A stretch of DNA of 64,000 nt, taken from NCBI GenBank assembly GCA_022925895.1, contig JAKSYS010000168.1:34914-98913 (forward strand), in the 5' to 3' direction. Position 1 is the stretch's first letter, and every line of letters starts with the position of its first letter. Below, piece by piece: positions 23,635 to 36,472 of this stretch. The notes under the pieces are model-generated. The model searched no databases and had not been told where the DNA came from. It saw only the letters and a list, made by a program, of their open reading frames with translations. A program made the position numbers and the translations under genes. This DNA comes from Fragilaria crotonensis (lineage: Eukaryota; Bacillariophyta; Fragilariophyceae; Fragilariales; Fragilariaceae).

Positions 23635-24910
23635 TCATGGATTCATCTCGTTTTGGAAACCTTCGTTGATAACTTCGCTCCACTGCTTCCACAGAGCTCG
23701 CTTTCTCTCTTCGTCAGCCTTCCCACTCTGTTTATAATTCAAATGAGGACTCACAACCTTGGTTCCAAAGGAAGCATAATCCTGACATGCTTTCATAGTT
23801 TTCACGTGTTCTGCTTCATCCATGCAAATGTTTTCAAACACGTCCAACAAGGTATCGCATGGCGGCCTGCGTGTCCCGGGGGAGCGCGATACTTGGAAGT
23901 CGTCGAAGAGGTACAAATCGCCAGTCAAGTAATACGAGCGCGCTACGGTGGGTGCAGGCAGCTCCGACAGACGCTGGCGGTTTACTTTGACGAAAGTGCC
24001 GTACGTGTCGACAGCATGGCTTTCCAAAAGTTCCATGAATTGATACGCGATCCGAGGAGAGCAAAGGTACACCACGATTAGAAACCAATAGTAAGCAAGA
24101 GCAGCGTGGTAGCCGATGAATCGATCACTCCAGACAGCATTTCCACCAAGAGATTCCATAATGAGCAGATGGTGCAATTCGTTCCAATCTTCATGGATGT
24201 GTGAGTAACATATCCTTGTCAAGCAGAAGTTCAACGGAGCAACCTACCTTCGGCTGCATGCACTTTCCTGAGCTCGACGGCACGGAACCATCCGAAGGAC
24301 TCGTACAGATGGAGCATGCTGACATAAGAAAAGTATGGGATTCGGGCGATTGTTTCCAAGAACCAGAAGCGTTGAATTGGCCTTTCATCGAAGAGTCCAT
24401 CCAAGAACAGGCAACCCAAATCATACAGGGCCAAACTGACCGGATGGGCGTCGACTCCACCTCCAGCGGCGATCCGTGCGGCCTCCGCATCTGCAACGGC
24501 CTTGTTGGGAAGGGATAATCTCAGACAAGCTGGAGGCCGGAGTGGATCTCTCTCTTTGATTCCGGCTATCTCGAAAACTTCGTCAATAATGGTCTTTCCT
24601 TGGCGAACGAAATTAGATGCTGCTAAGTTCCACGAAGAATCAGGCTGATTGTCAAGAGAATGTCAGCAAGCAAGTAGGGGGAATCCAATATTGATTGAAG
24701 CACGGCCAGCAAACAGCAGGCACTTACCTTGGTCCCGTCAAAGAAGCCCTCATATTCAATTTCAAGATACATTTCTTCCGTTTCGTCCATCTTCGTTTCC
24801 GTTTCCATCGAGAATAATTTCGATTGACGAGAAGTCATGGACTTCACTGGGGCGAAGCAAAAGGCTCCATCCAAGAAAGCGAGGACTACAACACTAATGA
24901 TAAGCTTCAT
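23635..24910 (-). CDS. PTOX: Plastid terminal oxidase (alternative oxidase superfamily)
   Basis: A di-iron quinol oxidase that passes electrons from plastoquinol to O2 in chlororespiration and carotenoid synthesis. Three exons (24910-24728, 24644-24248, 24188-23635) are joined by GT-AG introns of 83 nt (24645-24727) and 59 nt (24189-24247), giving 377 aa with no break. The N-terminus MKLIISVVVLAFLDGAFCFAP is a signal peptide followed by an AFCFAP motif, the Phe-containing cleavage site of diatom plastid import, so it targets the secondary plastid. Iron-ligand motifs are all present: LETIARIPY, EDWNELHHLLIMESLGGN, LLESHAVDTY and DEAEHVKTM. DTLLDVFENICMDEAEH supports PTOX over mitochondrial AOX, as does the targeting signal. 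This is the cleanest host gene in the window. Confidence 0.92.
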
Positions 24911-25870
24911 CTTGTCTCTGGTCAGGATGGCCGCGATCTTGTGATCGAGTATTAGTTTCCTTGTGCATGTCGGTCTTGGGATCTGGGATCAACCGCTGAA
25001 GTACTCGTACTGTCGACACTCGAGCACGACAACAGTAGTATTGTACCTACTGAGTACTTGGTTTTACTGGGCGACATGTACTCCGAGGCGACACTACACC
25101 GAAGAAGTGTCTTCGGTTGGTCATCGCGGAATCCGAACACCAACGATGGGACGAGGTCGCGTGATAAAAAGTCGCGCCTCTTCCTCTCTCAGTTTCTGTC
25201 ATGTCCCAGTTGAACGAAGATCGATGATGTCTGTACTGAAAGCACTGCACCACGAAACAGGTTGTGATTTATATTTTATAGAAGTGTTCGCGAGTGTTCG
25301 CGGTATTCAAGAGACAGCGCTTTGAACTTGAAACGAAAATCTTTCGTTCTCTCACGACTCACAACGGAGTGGTATGTTTACAAAGGCACGGAAACAAAAG
25401 CATTCTCTGTATGTACACATGGTTTGGTGGGTGGGGTGGGGTGGCGGGTACCAAAATCGGACCCCCCATGGTGGTCCAATAATAGATTATTACAAACCAG
25501 AGTAACAAAGCGGAAGATAAGGAATTCTCTCTCTCCTCTCTCTAGTATACCTCATTTTGCATTCTCTTTGCGATACGGAATTAAATATGTGTGTCGCCGA
25601 TGCACACATATGATCTCTTTAAGTCCTTCTTGTTTCATACCTTTATAATGGATATTGACAGCCACAACACTGATGATGGCATTGATGATGCATGGATGAC
25701 TAATGAGCTATCACACAGCAATCAATTCTTAACAACAATGGTGTGCTTCTTCATCATCTGCACTGTCTCTATCCTCACAAAAAGCATTAATTGAATCATC
25801 ACCAAGCTGTTGAACAATTACTTTTCTTCTGGAGCACAGACATTCACCAAGGCAAGCAAAACCTGCATTT
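24911..25870. other. Intergenic, no gene seen
   Basis: The stretch upstream of PTOX contains GTAC-rich DNA at 24995-25080, probably its promoter side. A CT/GT-simple patch lies at 25405-25560. Short ORFs on both strands show no domain. The left boundary of the Harbinger-like element downstream could not be located. Confidence 0.4.
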
Positions 25871-28337
25871 CAACATAAAGAGGCACTTGTTTGCATCAAA
25901 AGGGACTTTTTGGTGGCATCCCAGGTGATTTGACAATGCCAATTTTCAAAGATCCAATGTATGTTATGATGTTTCACTTACCACAAACAAGTTGCTTGTG
26001 TGCAGAGAAGCGTTGACGATGTCATGGCTACTACCAAAGGAGAAGTCCATCATTTCTACTATACAATCTCAATGGATACAACTGGCATACAGGGGGCATT
26101 TTTTGAAGCAAAAATGCTGTTGCCACTGAAAACATTTGCATATGAAGTCCCACCTCATAGCACATTTATTGATTACTTCCATTTGTCCAAAGCAAGAACG
26201 GCTTGCTGCAACCTGCTACAAGATGTTTGCTGCTGTCATGAAATTGATTCATGATGAGGAATATCTACAGATTCCTGACACCCTTGACCTGAAGAGGATT
26301 ATTGAATTGCATACTAGCTAAAGAACATCATGACATGAAAGAAAGGTTGGCTCCTTGGATTGCATGGATACCAGCTACTTGGAAAAACTGTCCTGAGGGA
26401 GAAATGGTAGGCATCGCTCCTCAAGAGCAAACGGAGACTTGCAGTCCAACCACTATTGTGCTTAAAGTGTTGGTAAGTCATCATCTACTATGGTTCTGAC
26501 ATGCATCATTTGGCTATCCTTGAATTGTCTTAACATTCTAAATTGGTCACTGTTGTTGGAGTCATTGGTAGATGGATCAGTCACAGAATTTTGGCAAAAC
26601 AGCAGGCTTGTTTCATTTGAAGTTGCAGGAAGTTTGTGTCATTGTCTATTTGGTCTTGTTGTGATCTATCCTCCATACTCACAGATTGTCAAAGCCATTC
26701 AACTATCATTGACAGAGCCCAAAAAGCACAACACACTGCTCAGCAGGAGGCCACCAGGAAAGACATTGAATGCTCCTTTGGTGTTCTCCAAAACTGCTTT
26801 CAGGCAGGTTATGGCAAGGCCATTTCTAATTAGCAATATAGTCTCGGCGTGTTTGATTATGCGCAATATGTACTTGTCTGACAGAGTCATGGATGGTGAT
26901 GTCTATAGTACTTGGTACAGTCCTGCCAACAGTTTGACAATGGACGAGAAAGCAACGATTAAAAATGAGAACCGCGAGGACAACAATGCTGGTCTGCCTG
27001 CGAGAGGGCATCAACAAATGGGGCTTACAAGTTTTGACGACGCGAATATTGTCCAGAATGTACTACTGCTGGATCAACATATTCATTTGGCGAGAGGTCA
27101 ATGATAATCAGGAACACGCAAAGCTCCATCTTGCACAACATGCATGAAAAGGAAGACCTACTGCTTTACCTAATAAAGAATATCTAATCATAGTTCTTTC
27201 TGTAGAGCTTCAGTAGTATTGTTGTCAACTGCGGCGGTGTCATGCTCTGTTGCCACAATTTGAAAATCATTTGGGATTGTCGGTCCATCACCTTCTCTGA
27301 TAGCACTGCTTTCTTCCTTGCTAATCTCCATGCATGAAGGCAGTGCTGTTCGCTTCAAGATGTTGATCTCCTATTGGGGCGGGCGGTGTTCCTGAAGACC
27401 AAGCACCATGCCTGAGGAGATCTGAGTCTTGCTCCTGCTGCTCTGCAAGAATTTTATCCTTGTTGTCTTGAATCCTTTGCATCATCGGTGATGCCATTTC
27501 TTATTCCGTAAGATACGTACATTTTGCCATTTTATCCATTTGTCACGTGTCCTCATACACTGCTCATCATGCTTTAGTGATGCAATTGGGGTGAACATGA
27601 TGACAAGATCATTTGTTTCAGTTGACATTTCTGCTAGGATGCTGCTGCGGTTGGTGATATTGGATCAAAAGGTGAAAAAGAGGACGCAACAACAATCGAC
27701 AACAGAGTTCCTGCATTCTTGAGCTTCTACGTGAACTTGTTTGCCTTCTTCATACCCATTGGTCATTCCATGTTACTCTCTTGCGGAGGGATGTGATTGT
27801 TTTCTTTCTTCTTTGTCCTTGTTGGAATCGCTCTGCTTGCAATTAAATGAACCTCATGTACCTCCTCATTCTGACTTGAAGTATCATTGTCATGTGATGT
27901 CAGCGGTGCATTAACCATTGAACCAAACTTTGGCACCTTGTGAAGCACTGGAACACACCTAGCAAAGCAGAAAATCTCACCTGTTTCTACCTTATATAAG
28001 TTGCTTGCTCCCTCAACATATTTCTTCTTGTTCCACCCAATTTTGCTCAAACCTTACAATTGTTTGTAATACTTCTTCCAAAGTTGCACACTTTTGGAGA
28101 TCCTCTTTTCCGCCTCTGTTTAAATGAATCCTTTGGATTTCCTTCTGTTGCAACATGAAAAATTCTCATGGACAAGTACCCAAAAGTTTTCACTCTTCTG
28201 TCCAACTCCTTGGATAGGATCAACCCTTGACATGGGTATATGCTTGTACTGTTATAATGTAGTAGTCTTCATCCACTGAGTAATTTGCCATAGATCATCC
28301 TTGTTGCAATCACCGCCTTACACTTTTGAAGATGCCA

Positions 28338-28369
<32 letters not shown>

Positions 28370-28690
28370 GAAGATTTGATGACTGGACGTTTCTTGCCTT
28401 CAATTTGTTGAGATTTAGATGCCGGTGTCTTCGCAACATTCTTGTGTTGCTTCTTCGTGATTGTCCTTGCTGCACTCTTCCTTCTAACATCGTTCCTTAC
28501 ATCTAATTCAATATGGTTTTTCATCTTGTTCGAGGAGATTGTCGAAGTGGGGGGGTTGCTGAGGACTACGTCTTGGCGTGGTGACACCGCCGAGAAGCAA
28601 AGCAGAATTTTGAGGTGCATACCACAAGTTTTCTGCCACGCTAAGTATACCTGGTAGCTCTAGAGTGTACAATGCAACATTCACACTCAA
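25870..28690. mobile_element. Harbinger-like (PIF) transposon remnant with convergent transposase and Myb/SANT-like genes
   Basis: On the plus strand, 26000-27150 is a decayed DDE_Tnp_4-type transposase: the segment QQEATRKDIECSFGVLQNCF (26750-26810) followed by ACLIMRNMYLSDRV is typical of the C-terminal catalytic part of Harbinger transposases, including the Glu-containing R-K-D-I-E. Several frameshifts break it. On the minus strand, 28690-27700 holds fragments resembling the Myb/SANT-like partner protein (DPIQGVGQKSENFWVLVHEN near 28230-28170, then a region with a poly-Asp run from a CAT repeat at 28330-28368). Two genes, transposase and Myb-like, are the Harbinger hallmark. Termini and the 3-bp target duplication were not found. 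Confidence 0.6.
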
Positions 28691-29507
28691 TTACTCAGAC
28701 TGTAGAACCTTGTAGATGCTGGGTGGAACATGATGATGACTGAGTGTGAAACATCAACCATCAAATATATTACTGGAGTATATATTGAATTTCATTCTTC
28801 TTTATGCCAAGTAAAATTTGAATGTAAAATCTTAAGCATTGAGCACCAAGCACACACTCAACTCTAAGTTTGCTTGTCCATCAATGAGGACACATCTGTT
28901 AAACAACTCAACAATACCGTAGACTCTTAATCCAGTAGTTCTCCTAGACACTACCAAATGCCGTTTTCGAATATTGTGAACTCTAGAATTACACTTTCTA
29001 GATCTATTCCAATCTTGTTCCTGGACTCCAAAAGCTCCCAAGATTGAACACACATCCCATCCAACAGAACAAGGCAAACACAAGATTGCTTTCCTTAAGT
29101 CCGAGTTGGAACAAGACCAAAAACAAACCAAGTACATCAAACCAGTCTCCAAATCCCAAGAGACACATGCCTAATAAGGCTTCCATACAGTTCCAGCCTT
29201 CAAGGCATAACGCCTCATGTCAGGTCTTGGTCTTGTACTTCTTTGAGCCTTTGCCAACAATGGTCCAACCAAGATCCTCCTCTTGATGGACATTGCTAGA
29301 CGTCCATCCGCACGAACAATTAGTTTCTCTACAGTCGTACTGTCGACCTTGACATCGTTGTCGCGTCGTACAGTCGTACCGTCGATTCCACCAACAGTAG
29401 CACAGTATGATCTGACACACATCCTTATGAGATATGGTAGCTATGAGAAGGCTCAGACAAAAGTAGATTGCTCTTAAGTTGTGTAAGTAAGGAGCGACGA
29501 TTCTACA
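28691..29507. other. Spacer between Harbinger remnant and GNAT-like gene
   Basis: No supported gene. Positions 29325-29395 contain clustered GTAC/GTCGTAC words (TACAGTCGTAC). The last ~80 bases share the 3' flank seen at the partial duplicate near 22960. Confidence 0.4.
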
Positions 29508-31740
29508 GAATATCCCAGCTTTCGTTGGCCACAAATGGGGTCTTGCTAACCATGTCTGACGGTACAATCTCACACTTGTCGGCGTCAAAACAGTGCTTCT
29601 GCTGTTGACTTGCACTTTCCACTTGGGGCGCCCACTCCGTTTTCCTCCCAATACGCCATTATGGGCCATGGGCAAAACCTCAAGCTCCATCTTCTCCATG
29701 TCGAAATGCAATGCAAAGAAATATGAAGCATCCTTGGTGCCCTTAACCTTGACAACTTTGTTGAAAAAATTCTGTTCGTTTGGTAAATGCCTACGTAGCG
29801 AAGGCGCCTTCTGCTTCTTCAACAGAAGGCTGGAGACATTTTCTTTGTTTTCATCTGATTTCCCAGTGGGTCGCTGGGCTCCAGTCGCCTCGACCACACC
29901 AGGCGTGATCATTTGGCCAGTAAGGACCTCGTTTCTGGCTGTGGCTTTCTTATGGATAGCCTTCACCGCCGCACCTCTGTTTGTCAAACCCGCAACGGCG
30001 CCTGGAGACGACCCTTGGTGCAACTTCTTAGTCGCCTGCCGACGCTTAGGAATGCTATCAATCGGTGGGCGCTCACGGGGAGGCCTACGGGAGAAGTTTT
30101 CTATCTTCGGAGGCACTGCAAGCCAAACACTTTGATATTGCTTCTGCTGATAAGACAGCGACGCACCTGGCGGTGGTGGGGAGAGCAATTCTTCGCGCTG
30201 CTGCATAAACTGATAGGAGCTCTTTGATGAGGAAGTGCGCCGCTTCTTCGTCACAGGCTTGTCTATCATATCCTCGTCACGGGAGGAATCGGTGCATATA
30301 GTAGGAAGAGACGATGTCCATGGTCGCTTTCTTACGACTGCTTTTCTTGCTGATTGTGGCACACAGTCCATGCTCGACAGATCCGGAACGCTTGCCATCT
30401 CTGGCATAACTGAAAAATTCAGAAGATTCTTTTTCGTCACAGGTGTGGAGGACGCTCCAAGTTGCTTCACTTTCGGTTTCTCTGACACAGCATGCTTCTT
30501 CATCGTCTCCAGGTATGAATCTGCCTTGCGGTTCGTCTGTTCGGAGGTGGGTCGGTTAACACGGAGTGCCATCATGTACGATGGCCCGCCGTGCTTTCAA
30601 AACTTTTCTCCGACTCATGCGCATACGTCCAATGACGATAACCCACAACATCAGAAAGGTCAGCTTGTGGATCGACGAATCGCTTTCCCTTGACTCGTGG
30701 ACCGTAACGGAAATCGCCCCGACGCGAGTAAACCAAACTTTTCGTAAAACGTGCGCGATGCGTCGGTCGACTGCAACACGACGTATTGGTACCGTCCTCG
30801 CGCCCTGATGTCATCTAACGCCATACGCAACAGATACTCGCCACACCCGAGGGCGCCTACCAATCAATCTCAGCAATGGTCGGAAACACAACTCCGCCGG
30901 CAAGAGGATCCCTGATCGTTCCTGCGCCTCCAATTCAGCGGACAAAGCACCATTAGTATCTGCCTTTAACGACGAATTAAGTGCTGCTTGAACACCACTG
31001 GCTTCGTGCATCGAATCCCACTTGAAGTAGTGTGACCAGTGTGTAAAATTCGTGAACATGATAAATCCTTGCAGCCAGCCGCCGGTTTTGTGACGAAGTT
31101 GGTATCCAAGCAACGGATCATCAATGTCGACACGGTCTCGTATGTAGTCTCGGGAGAGTGGAGCATAAAGGGTTTGCTCGCCGTGGGCGAGTGGCGTCGT
31201 AAGGCTGCCGATTTACAAATAGCAGTCATTTCGGAGATACAATCCTCCCATTCCAGTCGAGACGAGGGAATCCATAATACGGTTTCATCGCCGACAAATG
31301 GATGCAATTTGCATGGCGATTGTTCGTGGTGATCTTGGTTATCGATTCCTCTTCTTTTTAAATTCTTGGCATGTCCTCTTCTTCCCTCGGAGGGTGAGTA
31401 AGTAATGGTATCTCTCAGTCGCCAATACTCCACAAATGCTGGGTTTTTCCGGACCAGAGGTACGAGATTGGCATCATAGCGTACTTTTGATTTTTCGTCA
31501 TAAGATCCGCGAGGGAATTGTGGATGAGGTTTGGGTTGACGCTGGGACTTGCGAACGGATATTGGTGCGTCGTCTTGGATTGGTACAGTTGTCGAAATAT
31601 TCGATTGCTGTTCTGTGAAATACTCAAGCCTCACATTTCTCTCAGATTGATGCCTGTTCTGATCCCCGTATTGACTTTACAGGATTCTACGCAGTCGGAT
31701 TTACCTTGGGACGACCACTCAATCGTGTAGTTCGAAGGAA
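29508..31740 (-). pseudogene. GNAT-fold acetyltransferase-like protein with C-terminal domain of unknown function, frameshifted
   Basis: One gene seems to span several minus-strand frames. The N-terminal part (31634-31190) contains FVGDETVLWIPSSRLEWEDC. A frame change near 31185 leads to IDDPLLGYQLRHKTGGWLQG and THWSHYFKWDSMHEASGV. Another near 30900 leads to the GNAT core (GALGCGEYLLRMALDDI, then YVVLQSTDASRTFYEKFGL), which looks like the acetyl-CoA loop and the C-terminal strand of the fold. After YRHWTYAHESEKSF one more indel joins the long open stretch 30575-29590, a Lys/Ser-rich linker and a conserved-looking end (FFNKVVKVKG, HFDMEKMELEV, KTPFVANESWDIL). A small intron near the 5' end (about 31670-31722) is possible. 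The substrate is unknown. A partial copy lies at 22950-23560. GNAT is my recognition from motif order, not proof. Confidence 0.5.
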
Positions 31741-31789
31741 TGAATAATTCACTCCATGAGCAATATTTCGCACTACGACCAATTCATTC

Positions 31790-32657
31790 GAGGGTAACGA
31801 GGTATTAGGGATCCTGTCGTTGGGAAGAGAACTTGAATGGTTTGCATTGGGGGCCATTTTCTCTCATTCAAACTTTCGTTCTGGCGATGTAATCTTTTTC
31901 ATGATTGGTCGAATGCGCTGGCAGGGCCAAGGTTCAATTCTCGTTCTTTCGCCTTCATAACCACTGCTGGCGCCTGCTGGATGGACGGTACACTGTCCGC
32001 TGCAACTTTACTGACGCGGTACTCAGAGTACAGTACTGTTGTTTGTCGGCGCCCAGAATAGTACAGTGTTGTACTCCAGTAGGTCTACTCAAGACTCAAG
32101 TGCCTTATCTACTCCACTCTAGTCGTACCAGGTACTAGCTAGCATAGTACCGTATTGGGTATTGCATGTATAATTCAGAGCTTGTTCATGGCGAATGACG
32201 ATACGAATATACTACACGTTGAAGTCCTTTCGCGGTGTACTCCGAGTATGAATTATGAACGATATCATACGATTGCTACTACTTGGTACGTAGTACTACC
32301 GGTAGAGTATCACGTACATGTACCTCTTGTACTCAATAGTAGCAGTTGTTTTTAGCCTACGGAGTACAGACCCCCGCTTGAGGAAAATAGATCGCCATGG
32401 AAAATGGAAAATGCACACAACAGAACATCAATCCATTCGTGTGAATCCTGAAAAAGGTATGTAGTCGTGTAGTACTCGAGAGTACATACTGTACAAGGTA
32501 GTACTACTCAGCAAGTATGTGTGTAGGTGTGAACAGCGCATTCTAGAACTGCCTGCTCGTCGAATAATGCCAGCTGTTGGCTTTCTTAACAGTACCGGTA
32601 TCATACTCGTACTGAGAAGTGCCAAACGAGTCCGTTCCTCCAGAAACGAGCAAGATA
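31790..32657. other. GTAC-rich intergenic
   Basis: No gene is seen. AGTAC, GTACTC and GTACC words recur throughout 32015-32360 and 32460-32610. A tandem ACTCAAG pair lies at 32087-32100. The right edge is the TA target dinucleotide of the DDE transposon. Confidence 0.45.
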
Positions 32658-35600
32658 CAGCTGGTTTTCTGTTCTAAAATCCGGGCGCACGTCCCAGTAT
32701 TAATTCTACGCTAGACCGATTTCACTGCCAATATGACGTCACGAGGGCGGGACTTTGTCGTGTTGGAAGCAAGGCTTCCACAATGAGATTTTCAAGCCGT
32801 CGTTTGCAACATTTCCATTCTAATCTATAGATTTACCTCCTGCAGTCACCTTCCTATGTAACTCAGTGAACCTACTGTTGGTGATAAATCTATAGATACA
32901 ATGGTTGACAAAGGTAAATATGCTATTTTGACTGATGCCGTCATGCTACTTCGAACAGACATCACGTATGGTCCGAGATTGTCAAATTGCTGGCTTCCTG
33001 CATCAACTTGGGCTGAAGCTTTAGGAGATTTGATGTCAATGCGTCCCTTGGCGTCATTGATGTAAGAAGGTTCAATACAGGGATGTCCAAGTCGGCTTCT
33101 TTCGGAGAATTGATGCACCGATTTGATGGATCAAACACAACAGGAGTGTTCAGAGTCACATACAAGAACACATTCTATTACTACTTCACAGAGAAATCAA
33201 GGCAGATACGGTACCCATGTCCACTTAACAGTGCATGGAACGAAAAAGTAATGGAAGCAGCCGCAAATGTGCTAGTCATTCCAAGCACAAGATCAAGACC
33301 CGCTCTCGACACAATGATAACTACACCTGTCAACACGGAGGCTACAACGGGAGGAAGGATCGGAGACATTGTTGAGCAATCACCGAGCAAACGAGCAAGG
33401 ATAGGAGATACTGGTGCGGCCGCTGTAATGATTGCTGCTGATGCTTCTAGCTCAAGTTACTGGCCATGTAGCCCAGAGGCATACCGAGTGTTCAAACCAC
33501 CAAAGAAACATGGGACAACGAATTGCGAGGATGGGAATGATACTGATTTCGATTCTGAAACTCCAATGGAAGCACTTCAGAGAAGGATTGTACTGCTTCA
33601 AAGCGTTCATGAGGAAGAAAATAATTGGAGGAATGTTGTGCAAGGTAGAGATATCGACAACGTGTGTACCAAAGCTGAGATATGCGCTGTCAGGCAAAGG
33701 GCGACGTTTCTTTGTTATGCGTACCGATTGGCTCTTGCAAAATGAATGAATGGACGTGGCAAGACTGTTGCACTGAATCTTGTAAGGTATTGAACACTGT
33801 TGGTATGACGCAAGCAACCTTCTATAAAACCATCGCAAATTGGAACATTGTGTTCCGTAATTTTGAATGCTTCCCAAACCCAAACTTGTCTGTTCAGTGT
33901 GGAAACGACCTCTTCCTCGAGTTCTCGAAGTGTTTCCATGCGCAAAGGAGCAGATTGTTGCATTTGGCGTCGAGAACTTGTCACATCTTTCAATTGAAGC
34001 AGTCTATCAATTCGTTCATTCGTCTGTAATCCCAAGGCTGGCTGCGTTGTGGAAACGTGAATCGGTAGTAGACGAAGATACTGCAGAAACGTCAACATTG
34101 AGTACAAGTACTACAGCCATTAATCCTACTAGCAATCCTGTCGATGTCGATCAAGATGAGGATGATATTGCGCTATTCCTTCGCGCACATAGACTTAAAA
34201 ACATGAGCTTCACAACAGCATGGCGCTGGATGCGATTACTCGGATTCAAGTATGATACGAGAAGGAAGAGCTTCTACGTCGATGGCCATGAACGTGAAGA
34301 TGTTGTCGCACATCGAAATGCATTCTGCAAGAACTACCTTACCGTGCTTGAGCCACGTTGTCGGCGTTGGATTCAGCTTCCACTCAGTGAAGCTGCTACG
34401 ATCAAGACCTTAGACACAGATTTCGGACATCATTACTATGATATTATATCTGATGAGACTCGGGTTGAGTTTCACGTTGACTATTGGAAGAATTGCATAT
34501 CAAGAATCAAAAGGGGAGAAGAGGCAGCGCGAGATGTTGAAGCAAAAACAAGCATACGAGTGTCATCATCAGTCAGGCCCTTGATGATTATTGGTCAAGA
34601 TGAGTCTGTCTTCGCGCAGTATCTACTGTCCTCCAAACAATGGGTTGGGCCAAAGGACAAGTGCCACTTCTGCCCAAGTCGGAGGGCGATGGGTATATGC
34701 TTTCTGCGTTCGTGTCACGCGAATTCGGCTTTGGCAGGCAGATGACAGAGGATGAGTTACAAAGAGTGAATATGGCAAGGCAAACAGCAGCTCTCGGCGG
34801 TGGAAATTACCTCGATACAACAGCTGCGATGGAAATCTTGGGAACAACGAGGAAGCCGATTTTGTTGGAATCCCCCTTCGTAAAATACTTGTTCATCGGA
34901 ATCAATAATCAGGGTTATTGGAATTCATACCACATGAGTCTTCAGCTTGAGGATGTGGTTGATTGCCTACGAATCCTATATCCAAGCTTCGATTTTGTAT
35001 TTTTGTTCGATCATTCTCAGGGACACGCTCGCAAACGTGATGGTGCACTCAGTGCGATCAACATGCAAAAGAACTTTGGAGGATCAAAACAGCAGATGAG
35101 AGACACAGTCATAATGTCACAAGAGGGTTATCTGGGCACACACTCACCAACCCTGGGCATCGGAGACACACAGTCAATGGTATTCAATACTGACGACTGT
35201 GGCCCATGGTATTTGACACCAGAGCAACGTGACTTACAACGTCATGATCGAATAATGGGAAAAGAAGCAAGCCAATTGAAAACAAAGAAGACCCTTCTTG
35301 AAGAGCTCAACGAAAAGGGTGTGACGCTCCAACAAAAACGCGGGTACACTAAAGCCGAACTTCAGGAATTGGCAAGAAACAATTCAATCGAAACTCACAA
35401 AGAAGTCGACAAAATCCTATCTGGATGGGAAGGAAAATCTAAAGGCATGCTACAAGTTCTGTGGGAAAGAGGACTGATTGATCCAAGTGAGTTAGATAAA
35501 TACACTGTCGACGGAAAGAAAGACACAATTTCAGGGAAGATTGACTTACGGTATTCCCTACGCCATCTCATCGCAGAGTGTGCTGATTTCAAGGATGAGG

Positions 35601-36224
35601 AAACGGCACTTCAGTACCTTGGATCTCAGCTGGGCATCACGGTACTTCTAACACCAAAGTTCCATGCCGAATTAGCAGGGGAAGGCATTGAATTTTGCTG
35701 GGGTCACGCAAAGGCTTTCTACCGACGGGTTCCTGTATCTCAAAAGAGGGGACGAGAGAATTTCAAACAACTTGTGAGAGATTCAACGTGTTCAATCAAG
35801 GAGTTGACCAAAGAAAGGATGGGAAAGTTTGCTTCGAGAGCACGCGCATATATTTGTACTTACCATCATCTTTTTGAGAGTCAGCAGAGAATGAGGCAGC
35901 AAGGTCGTACCCACAACTTCATCGCCACAAGTATAACAGAAGATCAAGGACTTCTGTACTCCGAAATCCAACGCCTGATGAAATTGTTCAAGTCTCACAG
36001 GTGTGCATTGGACTTCGATCGTGGCTTCGTCAACAGTGCACTCAAAGAAGCAAAGACAAGAAACGAGGAGGACGAGGTGTGATCATCATGTCGACAGAGA
36101 TGGATTTTTATGGTCGCAGGAGACAGCTGCTACTAAAACTTGATAAAGGATATGGAAATAATATGCGTGCATGGTACGAATTGTACACAACCTACGTTCG
36201 GACGCTTCAACGAAAAACCAGCTG
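32658..36224 (+). mobile_element. TA-flanked DDE transposon (Tc1/mariner/IS630-like insertion style), 3567 bp
   Basis: The left end CAGCTGGTTTTCTGTT (32658-32673) and the reverse complement of the right end, CAGCTGGTTTTTCGTT (36209-36224), match for 11 bp and again at GTT. Each end is bordered by TA (32656-32657 and 36225-36226), the duplication typical of Tc1/mariner/IS630 elements. The transposase gene fills most of the element. TIRs this short and a transposase this long (over 900 aa) are unlike ordinary mariners. Confidence 0.65.
32902..36082 (+). pseudogene. Large DDE-superfamily transposase, frameshifted
   Basis: The protein reads through four or five frames: 32902-33050, 33083-33745 (Ser-rich N-terminal region, HRFDGSNTTGVFRVTYKN), 33740-33890 (an HTH-like piece, GMTQATFYKTIANW), 33890-34650 (AWRWMRLLGFKYDTRRKSF, then YVDGHEREDVVAHRNAFCKN) and 34640-36082 (480 aa, fully open). 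Candidate catalytic acids are Asp in GQDESVF, Asp in FVFLFDHSQGHA and Glu in GIEFCWGHAK. The YVDGHERxDVV and HAELxxxxIEFCWG motifs resemble a family of long DDE transposases I associate with fungi and oomycetes. The three frame changes near 33745, 33895 and 34655 each fall beside A or G runs, so the gene may be only lightly damaged. Confidence 0.65.
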
Positions 36225-36472
36225 TAGCTGGGACGCCGAAGCGAGCCACGAGCCACGCGCCACGAAGCGAGACATTTATAACGTACTCGACTACTGGAGT
36301 ACTTGGAGTACGCCAAAATTCCCTTGTATTGTACTGATACAACTTTGGAGTTGGCTTCTCAAGTCCAAGTAGATTCTCGACTTTCATATATACATCCCAG
36401 TAGACAGACTTGTGCTGAAATCATACATGAGGTTAGAGGTTAGAATAGCATTCGATTGTTGACAATTGACAC

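Noticed and set aside
28330-28368. CAT repeat as a regulatory microsatellite
   Set aside because: It sits inside the minus-strand Myb-like ORF and encodes a poly-Asp run, so it is most simply a coding repeat.
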